Positions 18,690 to 27,844 of a DNA stretch of 64,000 nucleotides are shown piece by piece. The stretch is taken from assembly GCA_035606355.1 (NCBI GenBank), contig DATNFO010000061.1, positions 290,988 through 354,987 of the forward strand, in the 5' to 3' direction. The DNA comes from Sulfopaludibacter sp035606355 (GTDB lineage: Bacteria > Acidobacteriota > Terriglobia > Bryobacterales > Bryobacteraceae). The notes below the pieces were generated by a model. It saw only the letters and a program-made list of their open reading frames with translations. It was not told the origin of the DNA and made no database searches. The position numbers and the translations under genes are program-made. Each line of letters begins with the position of its first letter. The stretch's first letter is position 1.

Positions 18690-18986
18690 GTGAAGAAACT
18701 CATTCCCATGCTTGCGTTGGCCGCTATGAGCGCGATGGCCGCCGATTGGACCGGATACATTGTCGACAAAAATTGCGCCGGCAAGAAAGAGATGTGGGGA
18801 GACGAGGCTTGTGCGCAGAGCTGCATCAAGCGCGGAGCCCCCGCCGTCTTCGTGACTGCCGATGGCAAGATCTACCAGGTTTCCGACCAAGCCAAAGCGA
18901 AGGAGATGGCCGGAAAAAAGGTGACGCTCACCGGAAAAATGAAGGGTGACACCATTACGGTGGAGAACATCAAGGCCGCCGAATAA
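18690..18986 (+). CDS. small secreted protein (DUF5818-like)
   Basis: 98-aa exported protein. GTG start at 18690 with AGGAGA six bases upstream; this gives a proper signal peptide (residues 1-19, ending SAMAA), whereas the upstream ATG at 18660 would bury it. The mature part reads DWTGYIVDKNCAGKK... with two further cysteines in DEACAQSCIK and a beta-rich end (KIYQVSDQ, KKVTLTGKM, DTITVENI). It resembles small acidobacterial secreted proteins labelled DUF5818, probably a small OB-like or copper/redox-type fold; this is an inference. A stable hairpin follows the stop. Confidence 0.75.
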   Translation: MKKLIPMLALAAMSAMAADWTGYIVDKNCAGKKEMWGDEACAQSCIKRGAPAVFVTADGKIYQVSDQAKAKEMAGKKVTLTGKMKGDTITVENIKAAE

Positions 18987-18991
18987 TTTTT

Positions 18992-19025
18992 TGAAGGGGC
19001 GGCGGCAATAGCTGCCGCCCCTTCA
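18992..19025. terminator. strong hairpin between convergent genes
   Basis: Stem of about 15 bp (18992-19006 with 19011-19025, one G-T pair) and a 4-base loop. It lies between the small secreted gene and the MCP gene, 4 bp from the latter's stop. Neither strand has a proper T-run after the stem, so termination is likely but not of the classical intrinsic kind. Confidence 0.55.
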
Positions 19026-19028
19026 GCA

Positions 19029-20450
19029 TTATTGCCCTACCATCGCGCGCATCTCTCCGACGAGACCTCGGAGTACGCCAGCGTGATGATTCAGTTCTGC
19101 TCCCGCCGCGGCGCTTTCTTCCGCTGAAGCCGCGTTTTTCTGCGTCACTTGCTCCATCTGCACCACTGCCCTGGCAATCTGCTCCATGCCCCGAGCCTGA
19201 TCCTGGCTTCCGATATTCACGTCATCCACCAACGATTTCACGCGGCCTGAATTCTCCGTCATGGCGCGAACCGCGCCCGCCATTTCGTCCAGACGGAGGT
19301 TGCCGTCGCGCGACGTTTCGATGGATTCCTCAATCAGCCCCGCCGTATCCCGCGCTGCCTGAGCGCATCGCTGCGCGAGATTGCGAACCTCGTCCGCCAC
19401 TACTGCGAATCCCAGGCCGGCCTCGCCTGCGCGCGCCGCTTCGACGGCTGCGTTGAGCGCAAGGATGTTGGTCTGAAACGCGATTTCGTCGATGACTTTG
19501 ATGATGTTGGCGATTTTTCGGCTGGAACCGTCAATCTCTTTCATCTTCTGCAGCATGCCGTCAAGCGTGTGGTTGACCTCGGTAGCGCCGGCCTCCGAAC
19601 GTGCCATCAATTCCGCCACGTGCCGCGAGTGATCCGCATTCTTCCTTGAGATGGACGCGATCTCTTCGGTAGATGCCGATGTCTCTTGCAGCGACGCCGC
19701 CTGCTCATTCGCACCCTGCGCCAGCGACTGACTGGCGCCTGAAACCTGACCGGCAGCTCCCGCTACCTGCTCTGCGCTTTCCGCCATCCTCGTCGAGAAT
19801 GCGCGCAGCGCTCCATTCGCGCGATGCACGATCTGCAGCACTGAGCCGCCGACCGCGAGCGCCAACAAACCGAGCAGGACAGACACCCATGTGGACTGCT
19901 GCGACTTAGACGCCGATGCTTTGGATGCCGCCGAGAGTTCGTTTGCCTGCCTCTCCACCAGGGCCGACGCCTGCCTGCCGATGTCGTCCAGGCTGGGCTG
20001 CACGCGCTGCCCGAACATCGCCAGCGCGCCATCCATTTGATTGTTGCCGAGCGCCGTAGCGAGTTCCTGCTGCGCCGCAACTGCCTGCGCCGTCGCGCGG
20101 TCCACGTTCTGCAGTGCCCCGTCGGACCCGGCTACCGTCTCGAGCGAATGCAACTGCGTCAGGGCTTTCTGGAGTTGGTCGGACTTACGGCGGAAGTCGC
20201 GTTGCGATTCGTCCGACCGGGTCTTGTCGCCAAGCACGGCCGAAAGGACGCTGCCGCGTTCGGTTCCGGCCATCTCCCCGGCAAGTGTGGCGACCTGTCC
20301 GGCAAGGTATTGACGGCGGGCAGTGACATTGGCGGCCTTATCCAGATCCGAATTGAGCGTGCGGGTCATTAACAGACACGCAACGGCAAGCAGGACCAGC
20401 AATCCCGACATGCCGGCAAACGCTGTGAGAAGCTTTCGGGTCAGACTCAT
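19029..20450 (-). CDS. methyl-accepting chemotaxis protein
   Basis: 473-aa chemoreceptor. TM1 ~8-28, a helical periplasmic domain ~30-185 resembling a four-helix-bundle sensor (TARRQYLAGQVATLAGEMAG), TM2 ~188-208, then a long cytoplasmic coiled coil. The kinase-control tip is intact: EIAFQTNILALNAAVEAARA and GFAVVADEVRNLAQR. The segment after TM2 (GALRAFSTRMAESAEQV) is too short for an obvious HAMP domain, so signal transfer may be direct. The start codon overlaps the stop of the TonB-domain gene by 4 bp, an unusual coupling. Confidence 0.92.
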   Translation of the reverse strand: MSLTRKLLTAFAGMSGLLVLLAVACLLMTRTLNSDLDKAANVTARRQYLAGQVATLAGEMAGTERGSVLSAVLGDKTRSDESQRDFRRKSDQLQKALTQLHSLETVAGSDGALQNVDRATAQAVAAQQELATALGNNQMDGALAMFGQRVQPSLDDIGRQASALVERQANELSAASKASASKSQQSTWVSVLLGLLALAVGGSVLQIVHRANGALRAFSTRMAESAEQVAGAAGQVSGASQSLAQGANEQAASLQETSASTEEIASISRKNADHSRHVAELMARSEAGATEVNHTLDGMLQKMKEIDGSSRKIANIIKVIDEIAFQTNILALNAAVEAARAGEAGLGFAVVADEVRNLAQRCAQAARDTAGLIEESIETSRDGNLRLDEMAGAVRAMTENSGRVKSLVDDVNIGSQDQARGMEQIARAVVQMEQVTQKNAASAEESAAAGAELNHHAGVLRGLVGEMRAMVGQ

Positions 20451-20806
20451 GACGCCCCTCCCAGCCGGAAGGTCAGACTCACCGGCAGGATGGCTTTGAG
20501 GGGCTTGCCATCTTCTTTGTAAGGCGTGAATTTCCAGTGCTTGACGGCGTCGGCCGCGGGCCTCGTAAGCAACGGGTTTCCGCTGACGATGGCCACCTGG
20601 CCGACCGTGGCATCTTCGCTCAGGCTGATTTCCAGTTCGACCTCACCTTCGATTCTCAACTGCTTGGCGACAGAGGGATATTCGGGAGGCGTCCTGTTCA
20701 CAATCAAGGACATCGCGACTGCGCGGGTGACTTTTTTCGGCGCCTGTGCGAACAGAGAGGGCGCACAGCCGAGTAACAGACAACAGAGTAGGGTTCTGAA
20801 GTTCAT
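20447..20806 (-). CDS. TonB C-terminal-domain protein, exported
   Basis: 119 aa: signal peptide (residues 1-20, MNFRTLLCCLLLGCAPSLFAQ) followed directly by a TonB C-terminal domain (TIGR01352-like: RTPPEYPSVAKQLRIEGEVE, HWKFTPYKEDGKP). There is no membrane anchor or proline-rich linker, so it is not a working energy transducer by itself; it may act as a periplasmic binding partner. A cysteine at residue 14 could hint at a lipoprotein, but the lipobox is not convincing. It is first in an operon with the MCP. Confidence 0.8.
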   Translation of the reverse strand: MNFRTLLCCLLLGCAPSLFAQAPKKVTRAVAMSLIVNRTPPEYPSVAKQLRIEGEVELEISLSEDATVGQVAIVSGNPLLTRPAADAVKHWKFTPYKEDGKPLKAILPVSLTFRLGGAS

Positions 20807-20943
20807 TTTTGCCTCTGAATTCTTATCGGCGGCGGGAAGTAAAACCTTTAGCTGGATGTATGCGGTTTCACAGATCGAGTGAAAATAATTTCCCGGAATT
20901 TAGCGCTACCGCTTACAATCTGTAGTCGAGATTCCCCTCCCTT

Positions 20944-21354
20944 ATGCCCCACAGCCCGGCCCTTCCCGCTATCCTCGTGGTCGATGACGAGCCTACTGTG
21001 CTCAGTTGCGTCTGCGCGGTACTCGCCCATTTCGGCTTCGAAGTGTCCGGCGCGGGATCTCCCCACGATGCCCTGCGCGCTGCCTCCTCCACTCGCGCGC
21101 CTATCGATCTGCTGCTCTGCGACGTAATCATGCCCGGGATGAACGGGCCCGAACTGGCCCACCGCATTCTCGCGCAGCATCCGGAAACGCAGTGCCTCTT
21201 CATTGCCGGACTGCCGGACCATCCGGATGTGGTCAACGGCATCATCGGATGCGGTCTGCCGTTTCTGCCGAAGCCCTTCACCCCTCGCGAGCTCATTGCC
21301 AAGGTGCGCGAGGTGCTGAACGGCGGCGCCCTGACTTTTGCCGCGGGCGCGTAA
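20944..21354 (+). CDS. single-domain response regulator
   Basis: 136-aa receiver domain with acidic pocket D14-D15 (VVDDEPT), phospho-acceptor D60 (LLLCDVIMPGMNGPE) and conserved lysine in FLPKPFTP. There is no output domain. It lies 22 bp before the NtrY-like kinase and on the same strand, so it may belong to that phosphorelay, although the kinase already has a partner regulator downstream. Confidence 0.88.
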   Translation: MPHSPALPAILVVDDEPTVLSCVCAVLAHFGFEVSGAGSPHDALRAASSTRAPIDLLLCDVIMPGMNGPELAHRILAQHPETQCLFIAGLPDHPDVVNGIIGCGLPFLPKPFTPRELIAKVREVLNGGALTFAAGA

Positions 21355-21376
21355 ACTCAAGCTAATCTAATAGGGA

Positions 21377-23473
21377 ATGAAGAAACGGCTGATCTACGGG
21401 TCGGCGACAGTGCTGCTGCTGCTTTCCGCGCTGATCGTCGTGTGGCTTGGCTCGTTCAACCTCGACGGGTTCAAGCCCGCCAACCCGACTCCCACGCAAA
21501 CGTTCATCTTCTGGGCGCTCTCCAGCTCCATCTTCGTGATCATGCTGGCGCTGTTGTGGTATCTCTTTCGCGAAAGCGTCAAGCTTTATATCGAGCGGCA
21601 AAGGCGGAGCGAGGGCTCCCTACTCAAGACCAAGCTGGTGCTCGGCGCCGTCGGCCTGAGCTGCGTTCCCGTCTTCTGCCTGGTGCTTTTCAACTATGAG
21701 CTGATGAATCGCCAGTTGGGGGCTTGGTTCCGCAGTCCGGGCGACCTGGAGGTCCACCTTTTCGAAGATGTCGCAACCAGCCTCGGGAAGGAAATGCAGG
21801 ACGAGACGAACGCGCAAGCTGCGCTGCTAGCCGCCCAACCCGAAATACGGGATCAGCTCGAAGGCGCCCCCTCTTCCGCGGACTACCTGCAACAATTCTG
21901 CCGGCAGTACGAGTTGGTGTCCGCGGCCGTCTATCCGGCTGCGGGCAGCACTCCCATTTCCTCCTGGCTTTCGGTTGGACCTGCCGGTCAGGACGTGGCG
22001 GCTACCGCGCCTGTTGAAGCTGCCGGGAAGACGCTTGGCTGGGTAAAAATCACGGCCCACATCCCGCTGGATACAGCGGCCAATCTCAAAAAAATCGAGC
22101 GCTACTCGCGGGACTGGAACCAGATGTGGGACAGCCGCAAGGTTGTCCGCAGCTTCTACATCTTGATGATGCTGTTGATCACGGTGGTGGTGCTTTGCAT
22201 GGCCATGTGGATCGCGTTCGCGCTTTCGAAGCTCATCAGCGTGCCCATTAGCGCGATCCTCGAAGCCGCCAGCCAGGTAAGCCGCGGCAATCTGCACCAC
22301 CGCATCGACGTGCTTGCGGCGGACGAACTCGGCTCGCTCGTGCGAGGGTTCAACGAGATGACCGAGCAACTCCAGGCCAATAGCCAGGAATTGGATCAGC
22401 GCCGCCGGCTAATCGAAGCCATCCTCGAGAGTATTCCCACGGGCGTCCTCTCCATCTCCGCCGATGGGTCCATTAACCGGGTCAACCGCGCCCTCGCCAA
22501 GATTCTGCCCGCCGAGCAGGTGCGTGTCGCCACCCGCCTGGAAGACCTGTTCTCGCGCGAGGACACCGCCGAAATCAAGTACCTGATGAAACGCGCTCGA
22601 CGCACCGGCGTCGCCTCCCGTCAACTCGAATTATTTACGGGAAATCGCAAATTGCACGTCGCGGTAACGGTTTCCGCTTTGGAAGAGAAGCTCACCAGCG
22701 GCTTCGTCGTCGTCCTGGAAGACACCAGCGAACTGCTGCGCGCGCAAAAATCCGCGGCGTGGCACGAAGTCGCACGCCGCGTTGCGCATGAAATTAAAAA
22801 CCCGCTCACGCCCATTGCTCTATCGGCCGACCGCATCGGCCGCCAGGTGGAAAAACTCGAACTTCCGCCCGGCGGCGCCCGCATCCTGCGGGAATGCGCC
22901 GCCACAATCTCTACATCGGTTGAATCCGTAAAAACTTTAGTGGATGAGTTTTCGCAATTCGCGCGCTTCCCCTCCGCCCAGCCCGTGCGGTGCGACCTGA
23001 ACGAAGTGGTGCAGCAGGCCCTCGCCGTCTTTCAGGGCCGCCTGGACGGCATTTCGATGCGCACGAGCTTTGCCTCCGGTCTGCCGCCGGTTAACCTCGA
23101 TCGTGAGCAGTTCCAGCGCGTCGTCGTCAATCTGGTCGATAACGCCGCCGAGGCGATGCAGGACGCGCTGGTGCGCAATCTCTTGATTGCCACGCAACCC
23201 GGGGGCGCCGAAAACGTGGAGCTGATTGTGGCCGATTCGGGCTGCGGGATAGGTCCCGACGACAAGGAGAAATTGTTTCTGCCCTATTTTTCGACCAAGA
23301 ATCGCGGCACCGGCCTGGGCCTTGCGATCGTCAGCCACATTGTCGCCGAACACAACGCGTCCATTCGCGTGGAAGATAACCTGCCCATCGGAGCGCGATT
23401 CATTATTGAGATTCCGGCGCTGCTCGAAGCTGACGAGCCCGCGCCCGCCGCTTCGAAGGCGGTCCGCGTATGA
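21377..23473 (+). CDS. NtrY-like sensor histidine kinase
   Basis: 698 aa. TM segments near residues 8-28, 45-66, 90-108 and 262-285 frame a periplasmic sensor region (110-255), then HAMP (285-340), PAS (~345-450), the dimerisation helix with H471 in RVAHEIKNPLTPI, and an ATPase domain with VVNLVDNAAEAM, DSGCGIG and GTGLGLAIV. This arrangement and the HEIKNPLTPI motif are those of NtrY-type kinases linked to nitrogen and envelope/redox sensing. It overlaps the regulator gene downstream by 4 bp. Confidence 0.9.
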   Translation: MKKRLIYGSATVLLLLSALIVVWLGSFNLDGFKPANPTPTQTFIFWALSSSIFVIMLALLWYLFRESVKLYIERQRRSEGSLLKTKLVLGAVGLSCVPVFCLVLFNYELMNRQLGAWFRSPGDLEVHLFEDVATSLGKEMQDETNAQAALLAAQPEIRDQLEGAPSSADYLQQFCRQYELVSAAVYPAAGSTPISSWLSVGPAGQDVAATAPVEAAGKTLGWVKITAHIPLDTAANLKKIERYSRDWNQMWDSRKVVRSFYILMMLLITVVVLCMAMWIAFALSKLISVPISAILEAASQVSRGNLHHRIDVLAADELGSLVRGFNEMTEQLQANSQELDQRRRLIEAILESIPTGVLSISADGSINRVNRALAKILPAEQVRVATRLEDLFSREDTAEIKYLMKRARRTGVASRQLELFTGNRKLHVAVTVSALEEKLTSGFVVVLEDTSELLRAQKSAAWHEVARRVAHEIKNPLTPIALSADRIGRQVEKLELPPGGARILRECAATISTSVESVKTLVDEFSQFARFPSAQPVRCDLNEVVQQALAVFQGRLDGISMRTSFASGLPPVNLDREQFQRVVVNLVDNAAEAMQDALVRNLLIATQPGGAENVELIVADSGCGIGPDDKEKLFLPYFSTKNRGTGLGLAIVSHIVAEHNASIRVEDNLPIGARFIIEIPALLEADEPAPAASKAVRV

Positions 23474-24831
23474 AGCGGCGCCGCATTTTGGTGGTGGACG
23501 ACGAGCCGGGGATCCGCCAGTCCCTCGGCGGCGTGCTGGAGGACGAAGGCTATTCCGTTTGCGCCGTGGAAAGCGGCGAAGCGTGTCTTGCGGCGCTGCC
23601 CGGCGGCGAGTTCGAACTGGCCCTTCTCGATATCTGGCTGCCTGGCATCGACGGACTGGAAGTGCTTTCGCGCATTCAGGAAATGCCGTTCGGCGACCGG
23701 CCCGTGGTGGTCGTTATTTCCGGCCACGGCAATATCGAAACCGCGGTGAAGGCAACCAAGCTCGGAGCCTTCGATTTTCTGGAGAAGCCGCTTTCCATCG
23801 ACAAGGTGTCGGTGGTCGTGAAAAACGCGCTGGCCCACCGCACGCTGGCGATCGAAAATAGCCGGCTGAAGGGCGACACGGGCTCGCGATACCACATCAT
23901 CGGCGAAAGCGTGCCGATGAAAGCCCTGCGCCAGCAACTCGCGCTGATGGCCGCTACCAACGGCCGCGTGCTGATTTATGGGGAAAGCGGCACAGGTAAA
24001 GAACTGGTGGCGCATGCGATTCATGCGATGAGCCCGCGCTCGGCCGAAGCTTTTGTCGAAGTGAACTGTGCGGCGATTCCCGAAGAACTGATCGAGAGCG
24101 AGCTGTTCGGTCACCGCAAGGGCAGCTTCGGCGCGGCGCTGGAAAACAAAACGGGGAAGTTTCAGAAGGCCGACGGCGGGTCGCTTTTCCTGGACGAGGT
24201 CGGCGACATGAGCTTGCGCACGCAGGCGAAGGTGCTGCGCGCGCTCGAAGAACAGCGCTTCGAGCCCATCGGCGCCGCGGAATTTTCGCAAGTCGACGTG
24301 CGCGTGATCGCGGCGACGAACAAGAATCTGGAAGAGGAGATCGAGCGCGGCAATTTCCGGGAAGACCTCTTTTATCGTTTGAACGTGATCCCGTTTTTCG
24401 TGCCGCCGCTGCGCGATCGCAGGGAAGATATTCCGATGCTCGCGGATCATTTCCTGCGCGAGTTCACCACCGCATACGGACGCAAGCCGAAAGAACTGAC
24501 CCCGGAGGCGCTGACGCTCCTGGCCAATTACCACTGGCCCGGCAACGTGCGCGAGCTGAAGAATCTGATCGAGCGGATCGTGATTTTGAACCCGCAGGTC
24601 CGCGTAGACGCGCGGCACATTCCGCTGCATGCCGCGCGGCGGCAGCCCGATCGCCCGCTGGATCGATTTGGGAGTCTGCAGGAGGTCCGGGAAGCGGCCG
24701 AGCGCGAGTACATCATCAAGAAACTCGAGGAGACGAACGGGAATGTGACGCGGACGGCCGAACTGCTCGGGTTGGAACGGAGCAATCTCTACCGGAAGAT
24801 GAAGACGCTCGGCATCGGGCCAAAGGAATAG
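23470..24831 (+). CDS. NtrX/NtrC-family regulator with altered GAFTGA loop
   Basis: 453 aa: receiver (1-120, D54 in LALLDIWLPG), AAA+ domain (~140-380; Walker A GESGTGKE 171-178, Walker B FLDEVGD around 240-246) and a Fis-type helix-turn-helix (415-450, NGNVTRTAELLGLERSNLYR). The sigma-54 contact loop reads GSFGAA at residues 218-223 instead of GAFTGA, lacking the threonine that contacts sigma-54. It may therefore act without sigma-54, as has been proposed for some NtrX proteins; that is an inference. It pairs with the NtrY-like kinase by a 4-bp overlap. Confidence 0.9.
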   Translation: MKRRRILVVDDEPGIRQSLGGVLEDEGYSVCAVESGEACLAALPGGEFELALLDIWLPGIDGLEVLSRIQEMPFGDRPVVVVISGHGNIETAVKATKLGAFDFLEKPLSIDKVSVVVKNALAHRTLAIENSRLKGDTGSRYHIIGESVPMKALRQQLALMAATNGRVLIYGESGTGKELVAHAIHAMSPRSAEAFVEVNCAAIPEELIESELFGHRKGSFGAALENKTGKFQKADGGSLFLDEVGDMSLRTQAKVLRALEEQRFEPIGAAEFSQVDVRVIAATNKNLEEEIERGNFREDLFYRLNVIPFFVPPLRDRREDIPMLADHFLREFTTAYGRKPKELTPEALTLLANYHWPGNVRELKNLIERIVILNPQVRVDARHIPLHAARRQPDRPLDRFGSLQEVREAAEREYIIKKLEETNGNVTRTAELLGLERSNLYRKMKTLGIGPKE

Positions 24832-24838
24832 TGAGGTA

Positions 24839-24913
24839 GGTACCGGCCTCCAGGCCGGTACCAGGCGCGCAAAGCGCGCCCGTGCGAGTTTCCGACCGGT
24901 CTGGAGACCGGTC
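24839..24913. repeat. three consecutive hairpins between convergent genes
   Basis: Hairpin 1: 24839-24849 with 24852-24862 (11-bp arms, 2-base loop). Hairpin 2: GGCGCGC at 24864-24870 with GCGCGCC at 24874-24880, loop AAA. Hairpin 3: GACCGGTCT at 24894-24902 with AGACCGGTC at 24905-24913. The cluster fills the space between the stops of the ntrX-like gene and argR and probably ends both transcripts. Hairpin 2 resembles the GCGCAA-centred hairpins at 46163-46178 and 63316-63332. Confidence 0.85.
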
Positions 24914-24914
24914 G

Positions 24915-25352
24915 CTACTGGCGTTCCAGCAGGCCCAGCAGTTTTTCCTGGACACTTTCCGCTGTCGGGGTATCCGGAGCGATGACGAGAATGGTGTCGT
25001 CTCCGGCGATCGTGCCGATTACCTCCGGCCACTGCTCGTTATCCAGCGCCACGGCGACGGAATTCGCGTGGCCCGGCGACGTTTTGAGAACCACCAGATT
25101 TTGCGCGCGCAGCACGTCCTGCAAAAACTCCGCCGCCAGAAGCGAGAATTGCGGACCCGTCTCTTCGGGCGCCATCTCCTGATAGCCTTCCCGCGTCTTG
25201 ACCAGCCGCAGATCGCGGATGTCGCGCGACAGCGTCACCTGCGTGGCGGCGATTCCCATGGCGCGCAACTCCTGCGCCAGTTCTTCCTGAGTGCAGATCC
25301 GCTTGCCGCGAATCAACTTCAAAATCTGACCCTGGCGATACGTCTTCGTCAT
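24915..25352 (-). CDS. argR: arginine repressor
   Basis: 145-aa ArgR/AhrC repressor of arginine biosynthesis. The N-terminal winged helix (CTQEELAQELRAMGIAATQVTLSRDIRDL) is followed by the C-terminal hexamerisation and arginine-binding domain with the GTIAGDDTILVI signature near residue 120. The open frame continues upstream inside argH, but the ATG at 25352 gives the family length. It overlaps argH by 4 bp. ARG-box-like sites before argF suggest that it controls its own operon. Confidence 0.95.
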   Translation of the reverse strand: MTKTYRQGQILKLIRGKRICTQEELAQELRAMGIAATQVTLSRDIRDLRLVKTREGYQEMAPEETGPQFSLLAAEFLQDVLRAQNLVVLKTSPGHANSVAVALDNEQWPEVIGTIAGDDTILVIAPDTPTAESVQEKLLGLLERQ

Positions 25353-26731
25353 ACGATCATTTCTCCGAGACGCGACTTGGCGGCTGCGAGCGCGGCCACG
25401 ACGGCCATCTGCCCCGTGCCGCCGGGCAGTTCGCGGCTGCGCATGCCGGCCCGCGGATCCAGCAGCGCCGCCATCTCCGCGGTGAACTCCGGCGCGAATG
25501 CCTGCATGTCTTCGGCCGTCCAGTCCGCCGGCTTCTTGCCGCTGCGGACGCTCTCCAGTACGAACCGGCCGACAATCTGGTGCGCCTGATGAAACGGCGT
25601 CCCCGAGCGCGCCAAAGCCTCGGCCAGATCCGTCGCCACCACCCAGCTTTCTTCCGCAGCGTGCGCGGGACGCGCGGGATTGAGCCGCGTAGATTCGATC
25701 ACGGCCGACATCATCTCCAGCGACCCGGCGAGTTGATCGCCGGCGTCGAACAGCGGCATCTTGTCTTCCTGCATGTCGCGGTTGTAAGTCATCGGGAGAC
25801 CCTTCATGGTCACGATCAACGACGTGAGGCAGCCGATGACGCGACCGCTCTTGCCGCGAATCAACTCGAGGGCATCGGGATTCTTCTTCTGCGGCATCAA
25901 ACTGCTGCCGCTGGTTACTCCGTCGCCCAGTTCCAGCCAGCCGAACTCTTCGCTGGAATACAGAATCCAGTCCTCCGCGAGCCGGCTGAGGTGGATCATT
26001 GTGACACTGCACGCGTAAAGAAAATCCAGCGCGAAATCGCGATCCCCCGAGACATCCATGCTGTTGTAGGTGATGCCTTCGAAGCCGAGGTCGCGAGCCA
26101 TGGCCTCCCGATCGAACGGGAATCCGCTGCCGGCGAGCGCGCCCGAGCCCAGGGGCATCACGTTGGCGCGCTGGCGCGCTTCTCCGAAACGCTGCCAGTC
26201 GCGGGCGAACATTTCGAAATACGCCAGCAGGTAATGCGGCCATAACACAGCCTGCGCGCGGCGCATGTGCGTATAACCCGGAATTACCGCGGCAGGATAG
26301 AGTTCCGCAAGTCCCAGCAGGCGGCCCATCACGCCCGCGAGCAGCGCCCGCATATCCTCGCATTCTTCGCGCAGCCACAGGCGCGTATCGAGTGAGACCT
26401 GTTCGTTGCGGCTGCGGCCGGTGTGAATCTTATCGGCCACCGCGCCGGCCCGCTCCTTCAGTTTGCGGATCACGAGCGTGTGCACGTCTTCGTCGGTCGC
26501 GCCTTCGTAGAACTTCGCCGTCATGCACTCCGCGGCCATCTCGTCGAACGCCGAGACAATCTGCTCGCGCTCGGTGGCGCTCAGGATTCCGACCCGCTCC
26601 AGGGCTCGCGCAAAGGCCTGCGAGCCTTTGATATCGGCGGCGATCAAGCGCCTGTCGAAATCCAGCGACCCGGAAAAGCGCTCGAAGACCTCGCTCGGTC
26701 CCGTTTCAAAACGACCACCCCACAGTTTCAT
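25349..26731 (-). CDS. argH: argininosuccinate lyase
   Basis: 460 aa. Splits argininosuccinate into arginine and fumarate, the last step of arginine synthesis. The fumarase-superfamily signature GSSLMPQKKNPDALE is intact near residue 275, and the N-terminus MKLWGGRFETGPSE is that of the family. Length is normal. It lies between argF and argR on the reverse strand, 152 bp after argF and overlapping argR by 4 bp. No argG is in the window. Confidence 0.96.
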   Translation of the reverse strand: MKLWGGRFETGPSEVFERFSGSLDFDRRLIAADIKGSQAFARALERVGILSATEREQIVSAFDEMAAECMTAKFYEGATDEDVHTLVIRKLKERAGAVADKIHTGRSRNEQVSLDTRLWLREECEDMRALLAGVMGRLLGLAELYPAAVIPGYTHMRRAQAVLWPHYLLAYFEMFARDWQRFGEARQRANVMPLGSGALAGSGFPFDREAMARDLGFEGITYNSMDVSGDRDFALDFLYACSVTMIHLSRLAEDWILYSSEEFGWLELGDGVTSGSSLMPQKKNPDALELIRGKSGRVIGCLTSLIVTMKGLPMTYNRDMQEDKMPLFDAGDQLAGSLEMMSAVIESTRLNPARPAHAAEESWVVATDLAEALARSGTPFHQAHQIVGRFVLESVRSGKKPADWTAEDMQAFAPEFTAEMAALLDPRAGMRSRELPGGTGQMAVVAALAAAKSRLGEMIV

Positions 26732-26883
26732 GAAATCCTCGTGTCGCGCTTCGGCGGCCCGGCGAGCGGCGACCGCCTGCCACCCGTCCGGAGCCCTGTC
26801 GCCACTCCGGTAATTTCATGGTCTACGCGTGGCCGCCAAGCCATGACTGGTGCATTCGTGTGCATTCGTGTTTTTTCGCGACT

Positions 26884-27840
26884 CTATTCGCTGAGCAGCA
26901 TGAGCAGCAGCGCTTTTTGTGCGTGCAGCCGGTTTTCGGCTTCGTCGAAGACGACGCTGCGCTCGTGTTCGATTACTCCGTCCGTAACTTCCTCGCCGCG
27001 CTTGGCCGGCAGGCAGTGCATAAACACCGCGTCCGGCCTGGCCGCCGCGAAGAGTTTCTCGTTCACCTGGTAAGCGTGGAATGCGTGGCGCCGCTCGACG
27101 GCTTCCTGCTCCTGACCCATGCTGGCCCACACGTCCGTGTAGATGGCGTGCGCGCCTTCCACTGCCTGAAATGTATCCTGCGTGATCGCCAGGCGCGCGC
27201 CCGTCGATGCCGCCAGCCCCTCGGCTTGCGCCACGATGTCCGGGTTCGGCAGATATCCGGAAGGGCACGCCAGCGCGAAATCCATCCCCATGCGCATGGC
27301 CGTCAGCATCAGCGAATGCGCCATATTGTTGCCGTCCCCGATGAATGCCAGCTTTAAACCCTGAAGCCGGCAGAAGTGCTCGCGGATCGTCTGAAAATCG
27401 GCCAGCGCCTGGCACGGGTGATATAGATCGCTGAGAGCATTCACCACCGGCACGCGAGACCACTGTGCGAGACCCTCGAGAGTCGCCTGCGAAAACACGC
27501 GCGCCACAATGCCGTTGACCCAGCGATCCAGGTTGCGAGCCACATCTTTTAACGGCTCGCGGACGCCTATGGGACCATCGAGCCACACGCTCGCGCCGCC
27601 CAACTGCTGAATCGCGATTTCGAACGTGAGGCGCGTCCGCAACGACGGTTTTTCGAACAGCAGCGCAATGCTTTTGCCATCCAACGCGTGCGCATATTGT
27701 CTAGGATTGCGCTTCACTTCGACGGCGAGGTCGAGCAGGTAAACCAGTTCTTCGTCCGTGAGATCCAGGTCCTGCAGCATATCCGGCGATGCTGCTTTCA
27801 GGATCCGCCCCGGCGAGCAGACGGTCGCCATGGCCACCAT
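26884..27840 (-). CDS. argF: ornithine carbamoyltransferase
   Basis: About 318 aa; converts ornithine and carbamoyl phosphate to citrulline. Motifs: carbamoyl-phosphate loop EKPSLRTRLTFE (Leu in place of the usual Thr in STRT), DLYHPCQALAD, DVWASMGQE (ornithine loop) and HCLPAKRGEEV. The S-L-R-T variant resembles some acetylornithine transcarbamylases, but the SMG loop and HCLP support ornithine use. Start choice is open: ATG 27840 (used here), ATG 27831 or GTG 27861; the ARG-box-like sites at 27845-27878 favour a start at or below 27840. Confidence 0.92.
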   Translation of the reverse strand: MVAMATVCSPGRILKAASPDMLQDLDLTDEELVYLLDLAVEVKRNPRQYAHALDGKSIALLFEKPSLRTRLTFEIAIQQLGGASVWLDGPIGVREPLKDVARNLDRWVNGIVARVFSQATLEGLAQWSRVPVVNALSDLYHPCQALADFQTIREHFCRLQGLKLAFIGDGNNMAHSLMLTAMRMGMDFALACPSGYLPNPDIVAQAEGLAASTGARLAITQDTFQAVEGAHAIYTDVWASMGQEQEAVERRHAFHAYQVNEKLFAAARPDAVFMHCLPAKRGEEVTDGVIEHERSVVFDEAENRLHAQKALLLMLLSE

Positions 27841-27844
27841 CTTT

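Noticed and set aside
18992..19025. Classical intrinsic terminator
   Set aside because: The stem is strong but neither strand has a downstream T-run; kept only as a hairpin with moderate confidence.
23284..25032. 582-aa minus-strand frame
   Set aside because: Lies opposite the NtrX-like gene, which has intact Walker and HTH motifs.
26732..26883. Extra gene between argH and argF
   Set aside because: Only short frames, plus a TGCATTCGTG direct repeat near 26850; nothing coding.
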